Positions 34,635 through 42,961 of a stretch of DNA of 64,000 nucleotides are shown here, piece by piece. Origin of the DNA: Acetoanaerobium pronyense (GTDB taxonomy: Bacteria; Bacillota; Clostridia; Peptostreptococcales; Filifactoraceae); assembly GCF_017874355.1 (NCBI RefSeq), contig NZ_JAGGLI010000002.1, positions 1 to 64,000 of the forward strand. Reading direction: 5' to 3'. The position numbers and the translations under genes are program-made. The first letter of the stretch is position 1. The number at the start of each line of letters is the position of its first letter. A model generated the notes under the pieces. It saw only the letters and a program-made list of their open reading frames with translations. It searched no databases and was not told where the DNA came from.

Positions 34635-36056
34635 ATGAATATAGATTTTTATGATTTGATATTCTTAATTATTATAATCTTTGGTTTTCATTCTTTTGTT
34701 TTTCTCTATATAAAAAAAAGAAATGGAAACCTTACAGATTTAATAAAAAAAGAGAGATCTAAGTTTTTTACTATTTTAGAAGCTAGCCCAGATTCTATAG
34801 TGGTAACAAGATTCAGTGACGGTAAAATTATCCTTGCCAATAAAAAATTTTTAGATACTACCAAATATACAAAAGACGAAATAATTGGGAGGACATCTTT
34901 AGAGTTAAATATTTGGACAAATAATTTGTCTCGAAATAGATTTATAAATCAACTGAGAAATAATACTGCCATACAAAATTTTGAAGAGTATTTTTATACA
35001 AAAGATAGGACAATTTTTTTAGGTAGCGTTTCTTCAAATATCTTAACTTTAGACTGTGAACAATATATAGTTTCAATAATAAGAGATATTACAGAGCTTA
35101 AAAAAACTGAGAGCAGATTGATTGAAAGTGAACAAAAGTATAAGGCTATTGCCCTATCCTCTGCAAGTTGGGAGGCTTGGTACGATGAACATGGCTGGCT
35201 GCTTTGGACTAATGATATGGTTAAGGAAATCACTGGCTATGATGTAGATGAAACATTTGAAATCAATGATATTATGAGGCATATAGTAATTCCTAGGTAC
35301 AAATGCAATATCACTAAAAGATTTGTAAATGAACTTTCAAAAGATGAGTGCGGAAAAGAAGAATTTAAAATTAATCATAAAATTTCTGGTGAAAGATGGG
35401 TCTTGCTATCTTGGAGACCTGTTTATGATGAAAATCAGATATTTAAAGGAATCAGGACGAGTGTTATCGATATTTCTGATCAGAAAAAAGCTGAATTTGC
35501 AGCTCGTGATCTAGCTTCTCAACTTAGAAGAGAAAAGGAAATTGCAGAAAAAAATTCACTAACTGATTCTATGACCGGCCTTTCTAATAGACGTTATTTG
35601 GAAGATAGGATATGTTATGAGTATTCGAGAATGAAAAGATGTAATATAGAGCTTTCCATAATAATGATTGATGTGGATTTCTTTAAACAATATAACGATA
35701 CATTTGGTCATTTAGAGGGAGACGAATGTTTAAAAATAATTTCTAAGCTTTTGAAAAAAAGCGTTAAAAGGGGTACTGATTTAGTGGCAAGATACGGAGG
35801 AGAAGAGTTTGTAATTTTACTCCCTGATACTAGCAATCGTGCAGCCTTTAAGATTGCAAATAAACTTAAAAACAATATAGAATCACTTGAAATACCTAAT
35901 CCTTTATCTGAAGTATCGGATTTTGTCACTGTAAGTATTGGTGTAGCTACGTTCAACAATAAGACCAGTCTTCCTCCTAATCATCTACTTAGTGAGGTGG
36001 ATAAAGCTCTTTATTTTGCTAAAGGAAGTGGACGAAATATAGTCATTAATGCTTAA
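34635..36056 (+). CDS. PAS-PAS-GGDEF diguanylate cyclase
   Basis: 473 residues. One N-terminal membrane anchor (~8-25), PAS domain 1 (~45-155, ILEASPDSIVVTRFSDGKII), PAS domain 2 (~165-285), a coiled linker, then GGDEF (~310-473). The active site RYGGEEF is intact, and an inhibitory RxxD site (RGTD) stands five residues before it. It should make c-di-GMP from GTP under control of the PAS sensors, with product feedback. It is followed by a terminator. Confidence 0.92.
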   Translation: MNIDFYDLIFLIIIIFGFHSFVFLYIKKRNGNLTDLIKKERSKFFTILEASPDSIVVTRFSDGKIILANKKFLDTTKYTKDEIIGRTSLELNIWTNNLSRNRFINQLRNNTAIQNFEEYFYTKDRTIFLGSVSSNILTLDCEQYIVSIIRDITELKKTESRLIESEQKYKAIALSSASWEAWYDEHGWLLWTNDMVKEITGYDVDETFEINDIMRHIVIPRYKCNITKRFVNELSKDECGKEEFKINHKISGERWVLLSWRPVYDENQIFKGIRTSVIDISDQKKAEFAARDLASQLRREKEIAEKNSLTDSMTGLSNRRYLEDRICYEYSRMKRCNIELSIIMIDVDFFKQYNDTFGHLEGDECLKIISKLLKKSVKRGTDLVARYGGEEFVILLPDTSNRAAFKIANKLKNNIESLEIPNPLSEVSDFVTVSIGVATFNNKTSLPPNHLLSEVDKALYFAKGSGRNIVINA

Positions 36057-36092
36057 AAGCCTTATCTCATAAACTTGTGAGATAAGGCTTTT
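36055..36092. terminator. bidirectional terminator between convergent genes
   Basis: Perfect 15-bp arms 36055-36069 and 36078-36092, between the GGDEF gene and nadE. Confidence 0.9.
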
Positions 36093-36114
36093 TATAGCGT
36101 AAAATACTGAAAAT

Positions 36115-36909
36115 CTATCCTTTATATATATCAGTATCATCTTCGGCTTTGATTGAGAGCTTTGGGTCAAACATAGGGATTGGTTCTAATTTAAATGCAC
36201 TTAATCTGTGCATTTTATCTATTTTTTCCTTTAAATTTCCCTCTGCAGTTCCTTCTCTTATATACTGATTTAGCTCTTTATATGAAAATCCTAATACATC
36301 TTCATCTGTTTTCCCCGTAAGCCCATCTGCAGGTGGTTTTATAATATATTTTTCAGGTATATTAAGCACTCTACCTATTTGTATGATTTCATCTGATGTA
36401 AGCATACCTAGTGGAGAAAAAGCACCTGCAGTATCTCCATATATAGTAGCATAGCCTACCCAATCCTCAGAAAGATTACTTGTATTAATCACTCTACTTT
36501 CGGCTATTGATTGGGAAATCGCATAAAGTAGTGTCATCCTTACCCTTGGTGGAAGATTCAGAGTAGTTTGCTTAGATACATCCTCTATTAAATCCCCTTT
36601 TATCTCATTTAGAGAGTTTCTGAAGGCATCTGTCATTGGCTTTATTGAGACCTCTTGATGCTTAATTCCTAAAAATTTACATAGCCCGTAGGCATAATCA
36701 ATATCATTTTGCTCTCCATCGGGCATTAATATTCCAAAAACATTGTCTTTTCCTAAAGCTTCTACACAAAGAGCTGCTACAACAGAGCTATCCTTTCCTC
36801 CAGATATACCTACAACAGCTTTTTTGCCACCTGTATTTTCCATAGTTTCTCTTATCCATCTGATTAAATCATTTTTGATTTCAATAATTTGACTTCCCGA
36901 TAAATTCAT
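36115..36909 (-). CDS. nadE: ammonia-dependent NAD synthetase
   Basis: 264 residues, without the N-terminal glutaminase domain, so ammonia is the nitrogen donor. The ATP-pyrophosphatase loop SGGKDS lies at 36-41; NLPPRVRMTLLYAIS, NTSNLSEDWVGYATIYGD and KPPADGLTGKTDEDVLGFSY are family signatures. It completes NAD from deamido-NAD. Its ribosome site ATGGAGG lies inside the tail of the truncated nicotinamidase-like frame just upstream, showing that the two genes were once adjacent. Confidence 0.95.
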   Translation of the reverse strand: MNLSGSQIIEIKNDLIRWIRETMENTGGKKAVVGISGGKDSSVVAALCVEALGKDNVFGILMPDGEQNDIDYAYGLCKFLGIKHQEVSIKPMTDAFRNSLNEIKGDLIEDVSKQTTLNLPPRVRMTLLYAISQSIAESRVINTSNLSEDWVGYATIYGDTAGAFSPLGMLTSDEIIQIGRVLNIPEKYIIKPPADGLTGKTDEDVLGFSYKELNQYIREGTAEGNLKEKIDKMHRLSAFKLEPIPMFDPKLSIKAEDDTDIYKG

Positions 36910-37009
36910 TTACTTTACCTCCATGTTTAGACTTTTCAGCTCTCTCAACATACATTATTCCCTTTTCAGGATCCACAAAATCATTTTGCATGTCAATGAC
37001 AACAAGCAT
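36881..37009 (-). pseudogene. truncated nicotinamidase/isochorismatase-family gene (N-terminal remnant)
   Basis: A 42-codon frame with a good ribosome site (GGAGGTGGAG) beginning MLVVIDMQNDFVDPEKG. This is the first strand of the cysteine hydrolase fold with the catalytic Asp (VIDMQNDF). After about 28 residues the homology stops and the frame runs through the nadE ribosome site and start. The remaining ~150 residues, with the catalytic Lys and Cys, are absent. An internal deletion of a nicotinamide-salvage gene beside nadE is the simplest reading. Confidence 0.75.
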
Positions 37010-37102
37010 TTCTCCACCTCCATATTATAAATAAAAATATTTATATTTAATATGATTTTTTATAATTACCCTCTTTTTTTACTTTCTCACTTTTATATCA
37101 CA

Positions 37103-37132
37103 TTGACAAAATAAAGCAAGAAATGATATTAT
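37103..37132 (+). promoter_or_regulatory. sigma-A promoter of the MarR-exporter operon
   Basis: Consensus TTGACA (37103-37108), 18 bases, TATTAT (37127-37132), 64 bases upstream of the MarR start codon. Confidence 0.75.
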
Positions 37133-37146
37133 GTTAGACGTCAAAC
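37133..37146. promoter_or_regulatory. candidate MarR operator
   Basis: GTTAGACGTCAAAC, an inverted repeat with one mismatched pair, directly after the -10 box and over the likely transcription start. A bound MarR dimer would block the promoter. Confidence 0.5.
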
Positions 37147-37195
37147 AGTTTTACATCGAACTAATTAAAATTATATCTACACCCTGGAGGATAAA

Positions 37196-37639
37196 ATGAA
37201 AGATAAAACGATTGGAATGGAGTTACGCTCTTTAAATAATTTAATAAAAAGGTATATCGAAAATTCTAAGCATTTTGAGTATGCAAAGAAGATAACAGGT
37301 ACCAACGGCTGGATTATAGCTTACCTCGCTGAAAATGAAGGAAAGGATATATATCAAAAAGACCTTGAAGAAAAATTCACCATAACTCGCTCCACTATAT
37401 CCAAGGTTATTACACTTATGGAGCAAAAAGGGCTTATTGAAAGGGAAGCAGTTGCAGGCGATGCAAGGTTAAAGAAACTGATTCTTACTCCTAAAGCAAA
37501 AGCTTTGCATAAAGCCATAGTAGAAGATTTAAAGGATATAGAAAATAAATTGATGGAAGGATTTACAGAGCAGGAAAAGGAAAACTTATTTTTATATTTT
37601 GACAAGATGAAAAAAAATATGGGAACTGAAGAAGCTTAG
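37196..37639 (+). CDS. MarR-family repressor
   Basis: 147 residues with the MarR winged helix (IYQKDLEEKFTITRSTISKVITLMEQKGLIEREAVAGDARLKK split across strands). It is the first gene of an operon with two ABC exporter halves, a common arrangement in which the repressor senses a toxic compound. CTGGAGG precedes the ATG. An operator-like dyad lies at 37133-37146. Confidence 0.9.
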   Translation: MKDKTIGMELRSLNNLIKRYIENSKHFEYAKKITGTNGWIIAYLAENEGKDIYQKDLEEKFTITRSTISKVITLMEQKGLIEREAVAGDARLKKLILTPKAKALHKAIVEDLKDIENKLMEGFTEQEKENLFLYFDKMKKNMGTEEA

Positions 37640-37650
37640 GAGGTTTTTGA

Positions 37651-39402
37651 ATGATAACAACACTTGCAAAAAGCATAAGGGAGTATAAAAAGCATTCAAT
37701 ACTTACTCCAGTTTTTGTAACTATTGAGGTACTTCTTGAAGTAATGATACCTTTTTTGATAGCATACTTGATTGATTTTGGAATAGATTCTGGAAATATG
37801 ACAGTGATTTTAAGACTTGGAGGACTGCTTCTTATTGCAGCATTTTTTTCACTGATATTTGGAGCCCTTTCTGGAAGAAGTTCAGCAATCTCTTCCGCTG
37901 GATTTGCAAAAAATCTACGAGAAGATATGTTTTACAATATACAGACCTTTTCATTCTCAAATATTGATAAATTTTCTTCATCAAGTCTTATTACAAGGCT
38001 TACTACCGATGTAACAAATGTACAAAATTCATATCAGCTCATACTTAGGATGGCAGTTAGAAGTCCAGTAATGCTTGTATTTGCCTTGGTGGCAGCATTT
38101 ACTATCAATAAAAGTCTATCTCTTATTTTTCTAGGTGCTCTCCCAGTTCTTGGGATTGGACTATTTTTTATTATAAAATACGCTCACCCTATTTTTAGAG
38201 AAGTATTTAAAATATACGACAAACTAAACAACGTGGTTCAGGAAAATCTAAGGGGAATAAGAGTTGTAAAAGCATTTGTAAGAGAGGATTATGAAACAGA
38301 AAAATTTTCTAGTATATCAAAAGAGATATATGACAAATTTAGCCTTGCAGAAAAAATCTTGGCCTTTAATATGCCTCTTATTCAGTTTTGTATGTATGCA
38401 AGTATGATACTTCTTTCATGGTTTGGAGCAAGAGCTATAGTGGCATCTGGAAATAATCCTGCAATTGGATTTAGTACAGGACAGCTTATGAGTCTAATGA
38501 CGTATACTATGCAAATTTTGATGAGTCTTATGATGCTTTCTATGGTTGTTGTGATGGTTTCTATATCTAGAGCATCTGCGGAAAGAATAGTTGAAGTTCT
38601 AGACGAAGATACGGACCTCAAAAACAAAGAAAATCCAATAAAAGAAATTAAGGATGGAAGTATAGAGTTTGAAAATGTAAGTTTTTCTTATGTCGGAAAA
38701 TCCGATAAAATGGCACTTAAAAATATAAATCTTAAAATAAATTCTGGGGAAACTGTGGGAATTATTGGAGGTACTGGTTCTTCTAAAACAACTCTTGTGC
38801 AGCTAATCCCAAGACTTTACGACGTAACAGATGGAAGTGTTAAAATCGCTGGGATAGATGTAAAGGATTATGATTTAAAAACCCTAAGAGACCAAGTTTC
38901 CGTAGTACTTCAAAAAAACATTCTTTTCTCTGGAACTATAAAGGAAAACCTTAGATGGGGAGATCAAAATGCAACTGATGAAGATATAAAAAATGCAGCT
39001 ATGTTATCACAGGCAAATGACTTTATAGAAACTTTTTCAGACAAATACGATTCTCATATAGAGCAAGGCGGGAGCAATGTATCTGGAGGACAAAAACAAA
39101 GACTTTCAATTGCAAGAGCTCTTCTGAAAAATCCTAAAATACTTATTTTAGATGATTCAACAAGCGCTGTAGATACTAAAACCGATTCACTTATTAGGAA
39201 TGCTCTTATGAACGATATCCCTCACACAACTAAAATAATAATTGCTCAGAGAATATCTTCTATAAAGCATGCTGATAAGATAATAGTCATGGACGAAGGA
39301 AGCATTAATGGGCTTGGAACCCATGATGAGCTTTTAAAAAGTAATGAGATATACAAAGAAGTATATGAATCTCAGATGAAAGGAGAGATGATTAATGTCT
39401 AG
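37651..39402 (+). CDS. heterodimeric ABC exporter, degenerate-site subunit
   Basis: 583 residues: six membrane segments (~15-300) and an ATPase domain (~345-575). The nucleotide site is partly degenerate: Walker A GGTGSSKTT (Ser for Gly), Walker B ILILDDSTSAVD with Asp instead of the catalytic Glu, and the H-loop His replaced by Gln (IAQRISSI). Its own signature VSGGQKQ is intact and would complete the active site of the partner. This is the usual asymmetry of LmrCD/TM287-288-type drug exporters. Confidence 0.9.
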   Translation: MITTLAKSIREYKKHSILTPVFVTIEVLLEVMIPFLIAYLIDFGIDSGNMTVILRLGGLLLIAAFFSLIFGALSGRSSAISSAGFAKNLREDMFYNIQTFSFSNIDKFSSSSLITRLTTDVTNVQNSYQLILRMAVRSPVMLVFALVAAFTINKSLSLIFLGALPVLGIGLFFIIKYAHPIFREVFKIYDKLNNVVQENLRGIRVVKAFVREDYETEKFSSISKEIYDKFSLAEKILAFNMPLIQFCMYASMILLSWFGARAIVASGNNPAIGFSTGQLMSLMTYTMQILMSLMMLSMVVVMVSISRASAERIVEVLDEDTDLKNKENPIKEIKDGSIEFENVSFSYVGKSDKMALKNINLKINSGETVGIIGGTGSSKTTLVQLIPRLYDVTDGSVKIAGIDVKDYDLKTLRDQVSVVLQKNILFSGTIKENLRWGDQNATDEDIKNAAMLSQANDFIETFSDKYDSHIEQGGSNVSGGQKQRLSIARALLKNPKILILDDSTSAVDTKTDSLIRNALMNDIPHTTKIIIAQRISSIKHADKIIVMDEGSINGLGTHDELLKSNEIYKEVYESQMKGEMINV

Positions 39403-41323
39403 AGGAATAATGAGAAGCAATAGACAAATGGGTCCTGTAAATTTAAAAGACGTTAACAAAGAAACCGTAAAAAGACTTCTTGGGTATGTAAGCAGCTATA
39501 AAATACGCCTTATATTTGTTGTTATTTCAATAATAATAAGTGCTTTTACAGGAGCTCTAGCATCACTTTTCCTTAGAACTCTAATAGATGATTTTATAAC
39601 TCCCCTATTAATAGAAGCTGTCCCTGATTTTTCAGGTCTTTTTAGAGTTATTCTTATGATGGCTGGGATTTATCTAATAGGTGTTATAGCCTCTTTATTT
39701 TATACTTGGACTATGGTTTCTATCTCTCAAGGTGTTCTAAAAAAAATAAGGGATGAGATGTTTTCTAAAATGCAAAAACTCCCTATAAGATATTTTGACA
39801 GTCATAGTCATGGTGACCTTATGAGTCACTATACCAATGATATAGATACTCTGCGTCAGATGATATCACAAAGTCTCCCTCAGGTGCTTTCATCTTTGAT
39901 TACAATTGTAGCCGTAATGGGAGCCATGCTTTATCTTAGTATATGGATGAGTATATTCGTAATATTGTTTTTGATTATAGTTCTTAAAGTGGTAAAGCTA
40001 ATCGCCGGAAAAAGTGGAAAATATTTTACAGCCCAGCAAAAATCTCTAGGAGAAATTAATGGATATATAGAGGAAATGATTAACGGTCTTAAGGTTGTAA
40101 AGGTATTTAATTATGAAGATAAATCAAAAGAAAATTTTGACAAGAAAAATGAAGCTCTTAAAGAAAATGCCACTAAGGCCCATACCTATGCAAACATACT
40201 AATGCCAGTCATGATGAATATTGGATATATACTTTATGTTCTTCTTGCAGTTTTAGGAGGAGCTTTGGCAGTCTTTAAAATAACCAATATAAGTCTTAGT
40301 GGAATAAACATAATAACAGTAGGGATGATTGCGTCCTTTCTTCAGCTTTCAAGAAGCTTTATCAATCCCATAGCACAAGTCTCACAGCAACTCAACTCTG
40401 TGGTTATGGCAATAGCAGGAGCTGAAAGAATATTTAAGCTTATGGATGAAGAGTCCGAAAAAGACGAAGGATATGTGAGTCTTGTCTATGGAAGATATGA
40501 AAATAAAGAGCTTGTGGAGTCGTTTGAAAAAACTGATATTTGGGCATGGAAGCACCCCCATGAAGACGGAAGCATATCATACATTCCCCTAAAGGGAGAG
40601 GTTCAGTTTTTTGATGTTGATTTTGGATATAACGAAGACAAGCTCGTCCTTCAAAATATCTCTCTTTATGCCAAGCCTGGACAGAAAATAGCCTTTGTAG
40701 GAGCTACAGGCGCCGGCAAGACTACTATAACAAATCTTATTAACAGATTTTACGACCTTGCAGACGGCAAGATTAGATACGATGGAATTAATATAAATAA
40801 GATTAAAAAATCTGATTTGAGAAGCTCTCTAGGAATAGTACTTCAAGATGTAAATCTTTTTACTGGAACAGTAATGGAAAATATAAGATATGGGAGATTA
40901 GATGCAACTGATGAAGAGTGCATAGAGGCTGCAAAGCTTGCAAATGCGGATAATTTCATAAACCTTCTTCCTGATGGATATAGCACTATGCTCACTGGAG
41001 ATGGAAGCGGCCTTTCACAAGGACAAAGGCAACTTATATCTATAGCAAGAGCTGCTGTAGCAAATCACCCTGTAATGATACTCGACGAAGCAACCTCATC
41101 AATAGATACAAGAACAGAGGCTATAGTCCAAAGAGGTATGGATGCCTTAATGGAAGGCAGGACAGTATTTGTAATAGCACATAGATTATCTACTGTTCAA
41201 AATGCTGATGTCATAATGGTTCTTGATAACGGAAAAATCATCGAAAGAGGAAATCATGAAGAGCTAATATCTGAAAAGGGTAAATATTATCAGCTCTATA
41301 CAGGAATATTTGAACTTAATTAG
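39395..41323 (+). CDS. heterodimeric ABC exporter, catalytic-site subunit
   Basis: 642 residues: six membrane segments and an ATPase domain with an intact consensus site: Walker A GATGAGKTT, Walker B VMILDEATSSID with catalytic Glu, H-loop IAHRLST. The signature is LSQGQRQ (Gln for the second Gly). An insertion of ~50 residues (~365-415) precedes the ATPase core. It overlaps the preceding subunit by eight bases; together they should export a hydrophobic drug, lipid or peptide under MarR control. Confidence 0.92.
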   Translation: MSRGIMRSNRQMGPVNLKDVNKETVKRLLGYVSSYKIRLIFVVISIIISAFTGALASLFLRTLIDDFITPLLIEAVPDFSGLFRVILMMAGIYLIGVIASLFYTWTMVSISQGVLKKIRDEMFSKMQKLPIRYFDSHSHGDLMSHYTNDIDTLRQMISQSLPQVLSSLITIVAVMGAMLYLSIWMSIFVILFLIIVLKVVKLIAGKSGKYFTAQQKSLGEINGYIEEMINGLKVVKVFNYEDKSKENFDKKNEALKENATKAHTYANILMPVMMNIGYILYVLLAVLGGALAVFKITNISLSGINIITVGMIASFLQLSRSFINPIAQVSQQLNSVVMAIAGAERIFKLMDEESEKDEGYVSLVYGRYENKELVESFEKTDIWAWKHPHEDGSISYIPLKGEVQFFDVDFGYNEDKLVLQNISLYAKPGQKIAFVGATGAGKTTITNLINRFYDLADGKIRYDGININKIKKSDLRSSLGIVLQDVNLFTGTVMENIRYGRLDATDEECIEAAKLANADNFINLLPDGYSTMLTGDGSGLSQGQRQLISIARAAVANHPVMILDEATSSIDTRTEAIVQRGMDALMEGRTVFVIAHRLSTVQNADVIMVLDNGKIIERGNHEELISEKGKYYQLYTGIFELN

Positions 41324-41352
41324 TTTTAAAAAGTTGTATAATATTTAGAACT

Positions 41353-41411
41353 AAAAACTTCCCTTGTATTAGAAGTAAAAATAGAGCTCTCTAATATCAA
41401 TGGAAGTTTTT
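41353..41411 (+). terminator. terminator of the exporter operon
   Basis: AAAAACTTCC (41353-41362) pairs with GGAAGTTTTT (41402-41411), with a second inner stem (TTG-TATTA with TAATATCAA). A T tract closes it. Confidence 0.65.
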
Positions 41412-41490
41412 TAAAATCCATCTTGACAATAAATTATTAATTGCATACAATATAATTATGTAAAATTCATTTTATTCAAGGAGGCTTTTT

Positions 41491-42330
41491 ATGAATGTAA
41501 ATTTCCCATTGGAAGAAACTGTAATCAAGCGTTATAGCGTTAGAAACTATGATGACAAAATTATTGAACAAGAAAAGATTAAGGCTATTGAAGATTTTAT
41601 AGAAAACTTAGATAATCCATTTGGAAATAAGATTAATTTTCATTACCTTGACAAATCCCATATAAACAACGAAGAAAAGCTCGGTACCTATGGTGTAATA
41701 AAAGGGGCCAGCAAGTATATCGGAACTACAATAAAGTTAGAAGGTATGGCTTTGGAGGCTCTTGGCTATGAGTTTGAAGCTCTTGTTCTTTACCTTGCCT
41801 CTATTGATTTAGGTAGTTGCTGGCTTGGAGGAACCTTTGACAGAAAAGGATTTGCAGATGCTATGAATATTAAAGAAGGTGAGCTTTTTCCAATAATCAC
41901 CCCTTATGGTTACGCTGCACCAAGTAAGCATGAAAAAGAAATCGAAATGAGAAAGATGATCCAAGCCGATAAACGTAAAGACTGGGGTGAACTTTTCTTC
42001 AAAGATGATTTTAACACCCCACTTTCTCAAGATGAGGCAGGTCAATTTTCTTTCCCTCTTGAAATGGTAAGGCTTGGCCCATCTGCTTCTAATAAACAGC
42101 CATGGCGAATAGTTTTAAAAGATGGAGATTTTCATTTTTATGAATATAAGGAACCAGGATATAGTGATTTCTTTCCTTACGATATCCAAAGAGTTGATAT
42201 GGGAATAGCTGCAGCTCATTTTGATTTTGCAGTAAAGGAAAAAACCCTAGATGGAGAATTTAAGATATTATCAAATAATATTGAGCTTCCTGAAAATATA
42301 GAATATGTTTTTTCTTGGATTTCTAAGTAA
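41491..42330 (+). CDS. nitroreductase-family flavoprotein
   Basis: 279 residues of the FMN-dependent nitroreductase fold. The N-terminal KRYSVRNYDDKIIEQEKI and the later GPSASNKQPWRIVLKDG (FMN phosphate contacts) are clear; the middle has LASIDLGSCWLGGTFDR. The two-part arrangement resembles the 'putative TM nitroreductase' group. It probably reduces a quinone, nitro-compound or flavin with NAD(P)H. It lies 14 bases before a selenoprotein gene, suggesting a redox operon. Confidence 0.85.
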   Translation: MNVNFPLEETVIKRYSVRNYDDKIIEQEKIKAIEDFIENLDNPFGNKINFHYLDKSHINNEEKLGTYGVIKGASKYIGTTIKLEGMALEALGYEFEALVLYLASIDLGSCWLGGTFDRKGFADAMNIKEGELFPIITPYGYAAPSKHEKEIEMRKMIQADKRKDWGELFFKDDFNTPLSQDEAGQFSFPLEMVRLGPSASNKQPWRIVLKDGDFHFYEYKEPGYSDFFPYDIQRVDMGIAAAHFDFAVKEKTLDGEFKILSNNIELPENIEYVFSWISK

Positions 42331-42344
42331 AGGAGATGGATGAA

Positions 42345-42815
42345 GTGGCTAGTATCGAAGTAAACAAGATTGCTCCAGATTTTGAATCAAAAGATTTTAA
42401 AGGGGAGACTTTTAAGCTATCAGACTTTAAAGGAAAGAAAAATATCCTAGTTGTGTTAAACAGAGGGTTTGTATGACCTTTTTGCAGAAAGCATATGATG
42501 CAGTTGCATCAAGATTATAAAAAGTTCGATGAGAAAGATACAATAATAGTAGCTATCGGTCCTGAAAAAACAGACAAGTTTAAGAGCTTTTGGGATGAGT
42601 ATAAACTAGAGTTTTATGGGATTCCAGATGAAAGTCAGTCTATCCTTAAGCTTTACGATCAAAAGATTAATATATTCAAGCTTGGAAGGATGCCTGCACA
42701 GATGCTTATAGATAAAAATGGAGTACTAAAATACGATCACTTCGGTCACTCAATGAAAGATATTCCTGAAACTTCTGAAATACTTGATTTAATAGAAAGT
42801 ATGAAGTTAGATTAA
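42345..42815 (+). CDS. selenocysteine-containing peroxiredoxin-like protein (UxxC motif, in-frame UGA)
   Basis: 156 residues if UGA at 42474-42476 is read as selenocysteine (residue 44). Upstream of it the frame encodes ASIEVNKIAPDFESKDF, the start of AhpC/TSA-type proteins, and FKLSDFKGKKNILVVLNRGF. Downstream it continues PFCRKHMMQLHQDY and the rest of a thioredoxin-fold domain. The motif is therefore U-P-F-C, where Cys homologues have CPFC. A conserved thioredoxin fold on both sides of the stop argues against decay, and a SECIS-like hairpin follows. GTG 42345 is nine bases after AAAGGAG; ATG 42336 is the alternative. It likely reduces peroxides or disulfides. An automatic call would start only at 42495. 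Confidence 0.88.
42478..42524 (+). promoter_or_regulatory. candidate bacterial SECIS element
   Basis: Just after the UGA: outer stem CTTTTT (42478-42483) with AAAAAG (42519-42524); inner stem TGATG (42496-42500) with CATCA (42507-42511) around loop CAGTTG. The loop GT at 42503-42504 lies 26 bases past the UGA, within the range used by SelB-binding hairpins. Confidence 0.65.
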
Positions 42816-42866
42816 TAATACTTTAATAAAATATGGAAAATACATCTTATTTCACTATGTAATTAG

Positions 42867-42917
42867 CAAGAACCCTATGAAATAAGCAGAAAAATTTGCT
42901 TATCCATAGGGTTCTTG
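42867..42917. terminator. bidirectional terminator
   Basis: CAAGAACCCTATG (42867-42879) pairs with CATAGGGTTCTTG (42905-42917), with an inner AATAAGCA/TGCTTAT stem. It separates the selenoprotein gene from the convergent TRAP operon. Confidence 0.9.
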
Positions 42918-42961
42918 TATTTTAAGGGGGTATTCAATGAAAAACTATTTTGTTTTATAAG

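Noticed and set aside
42937-42960. Seven-codon frame after a GGGGG run (MKNYFVL)
   Set aside because: Far too short, lies just after a strong terminator, and nothing supports it as a leader peptide for a plus-strand gene.
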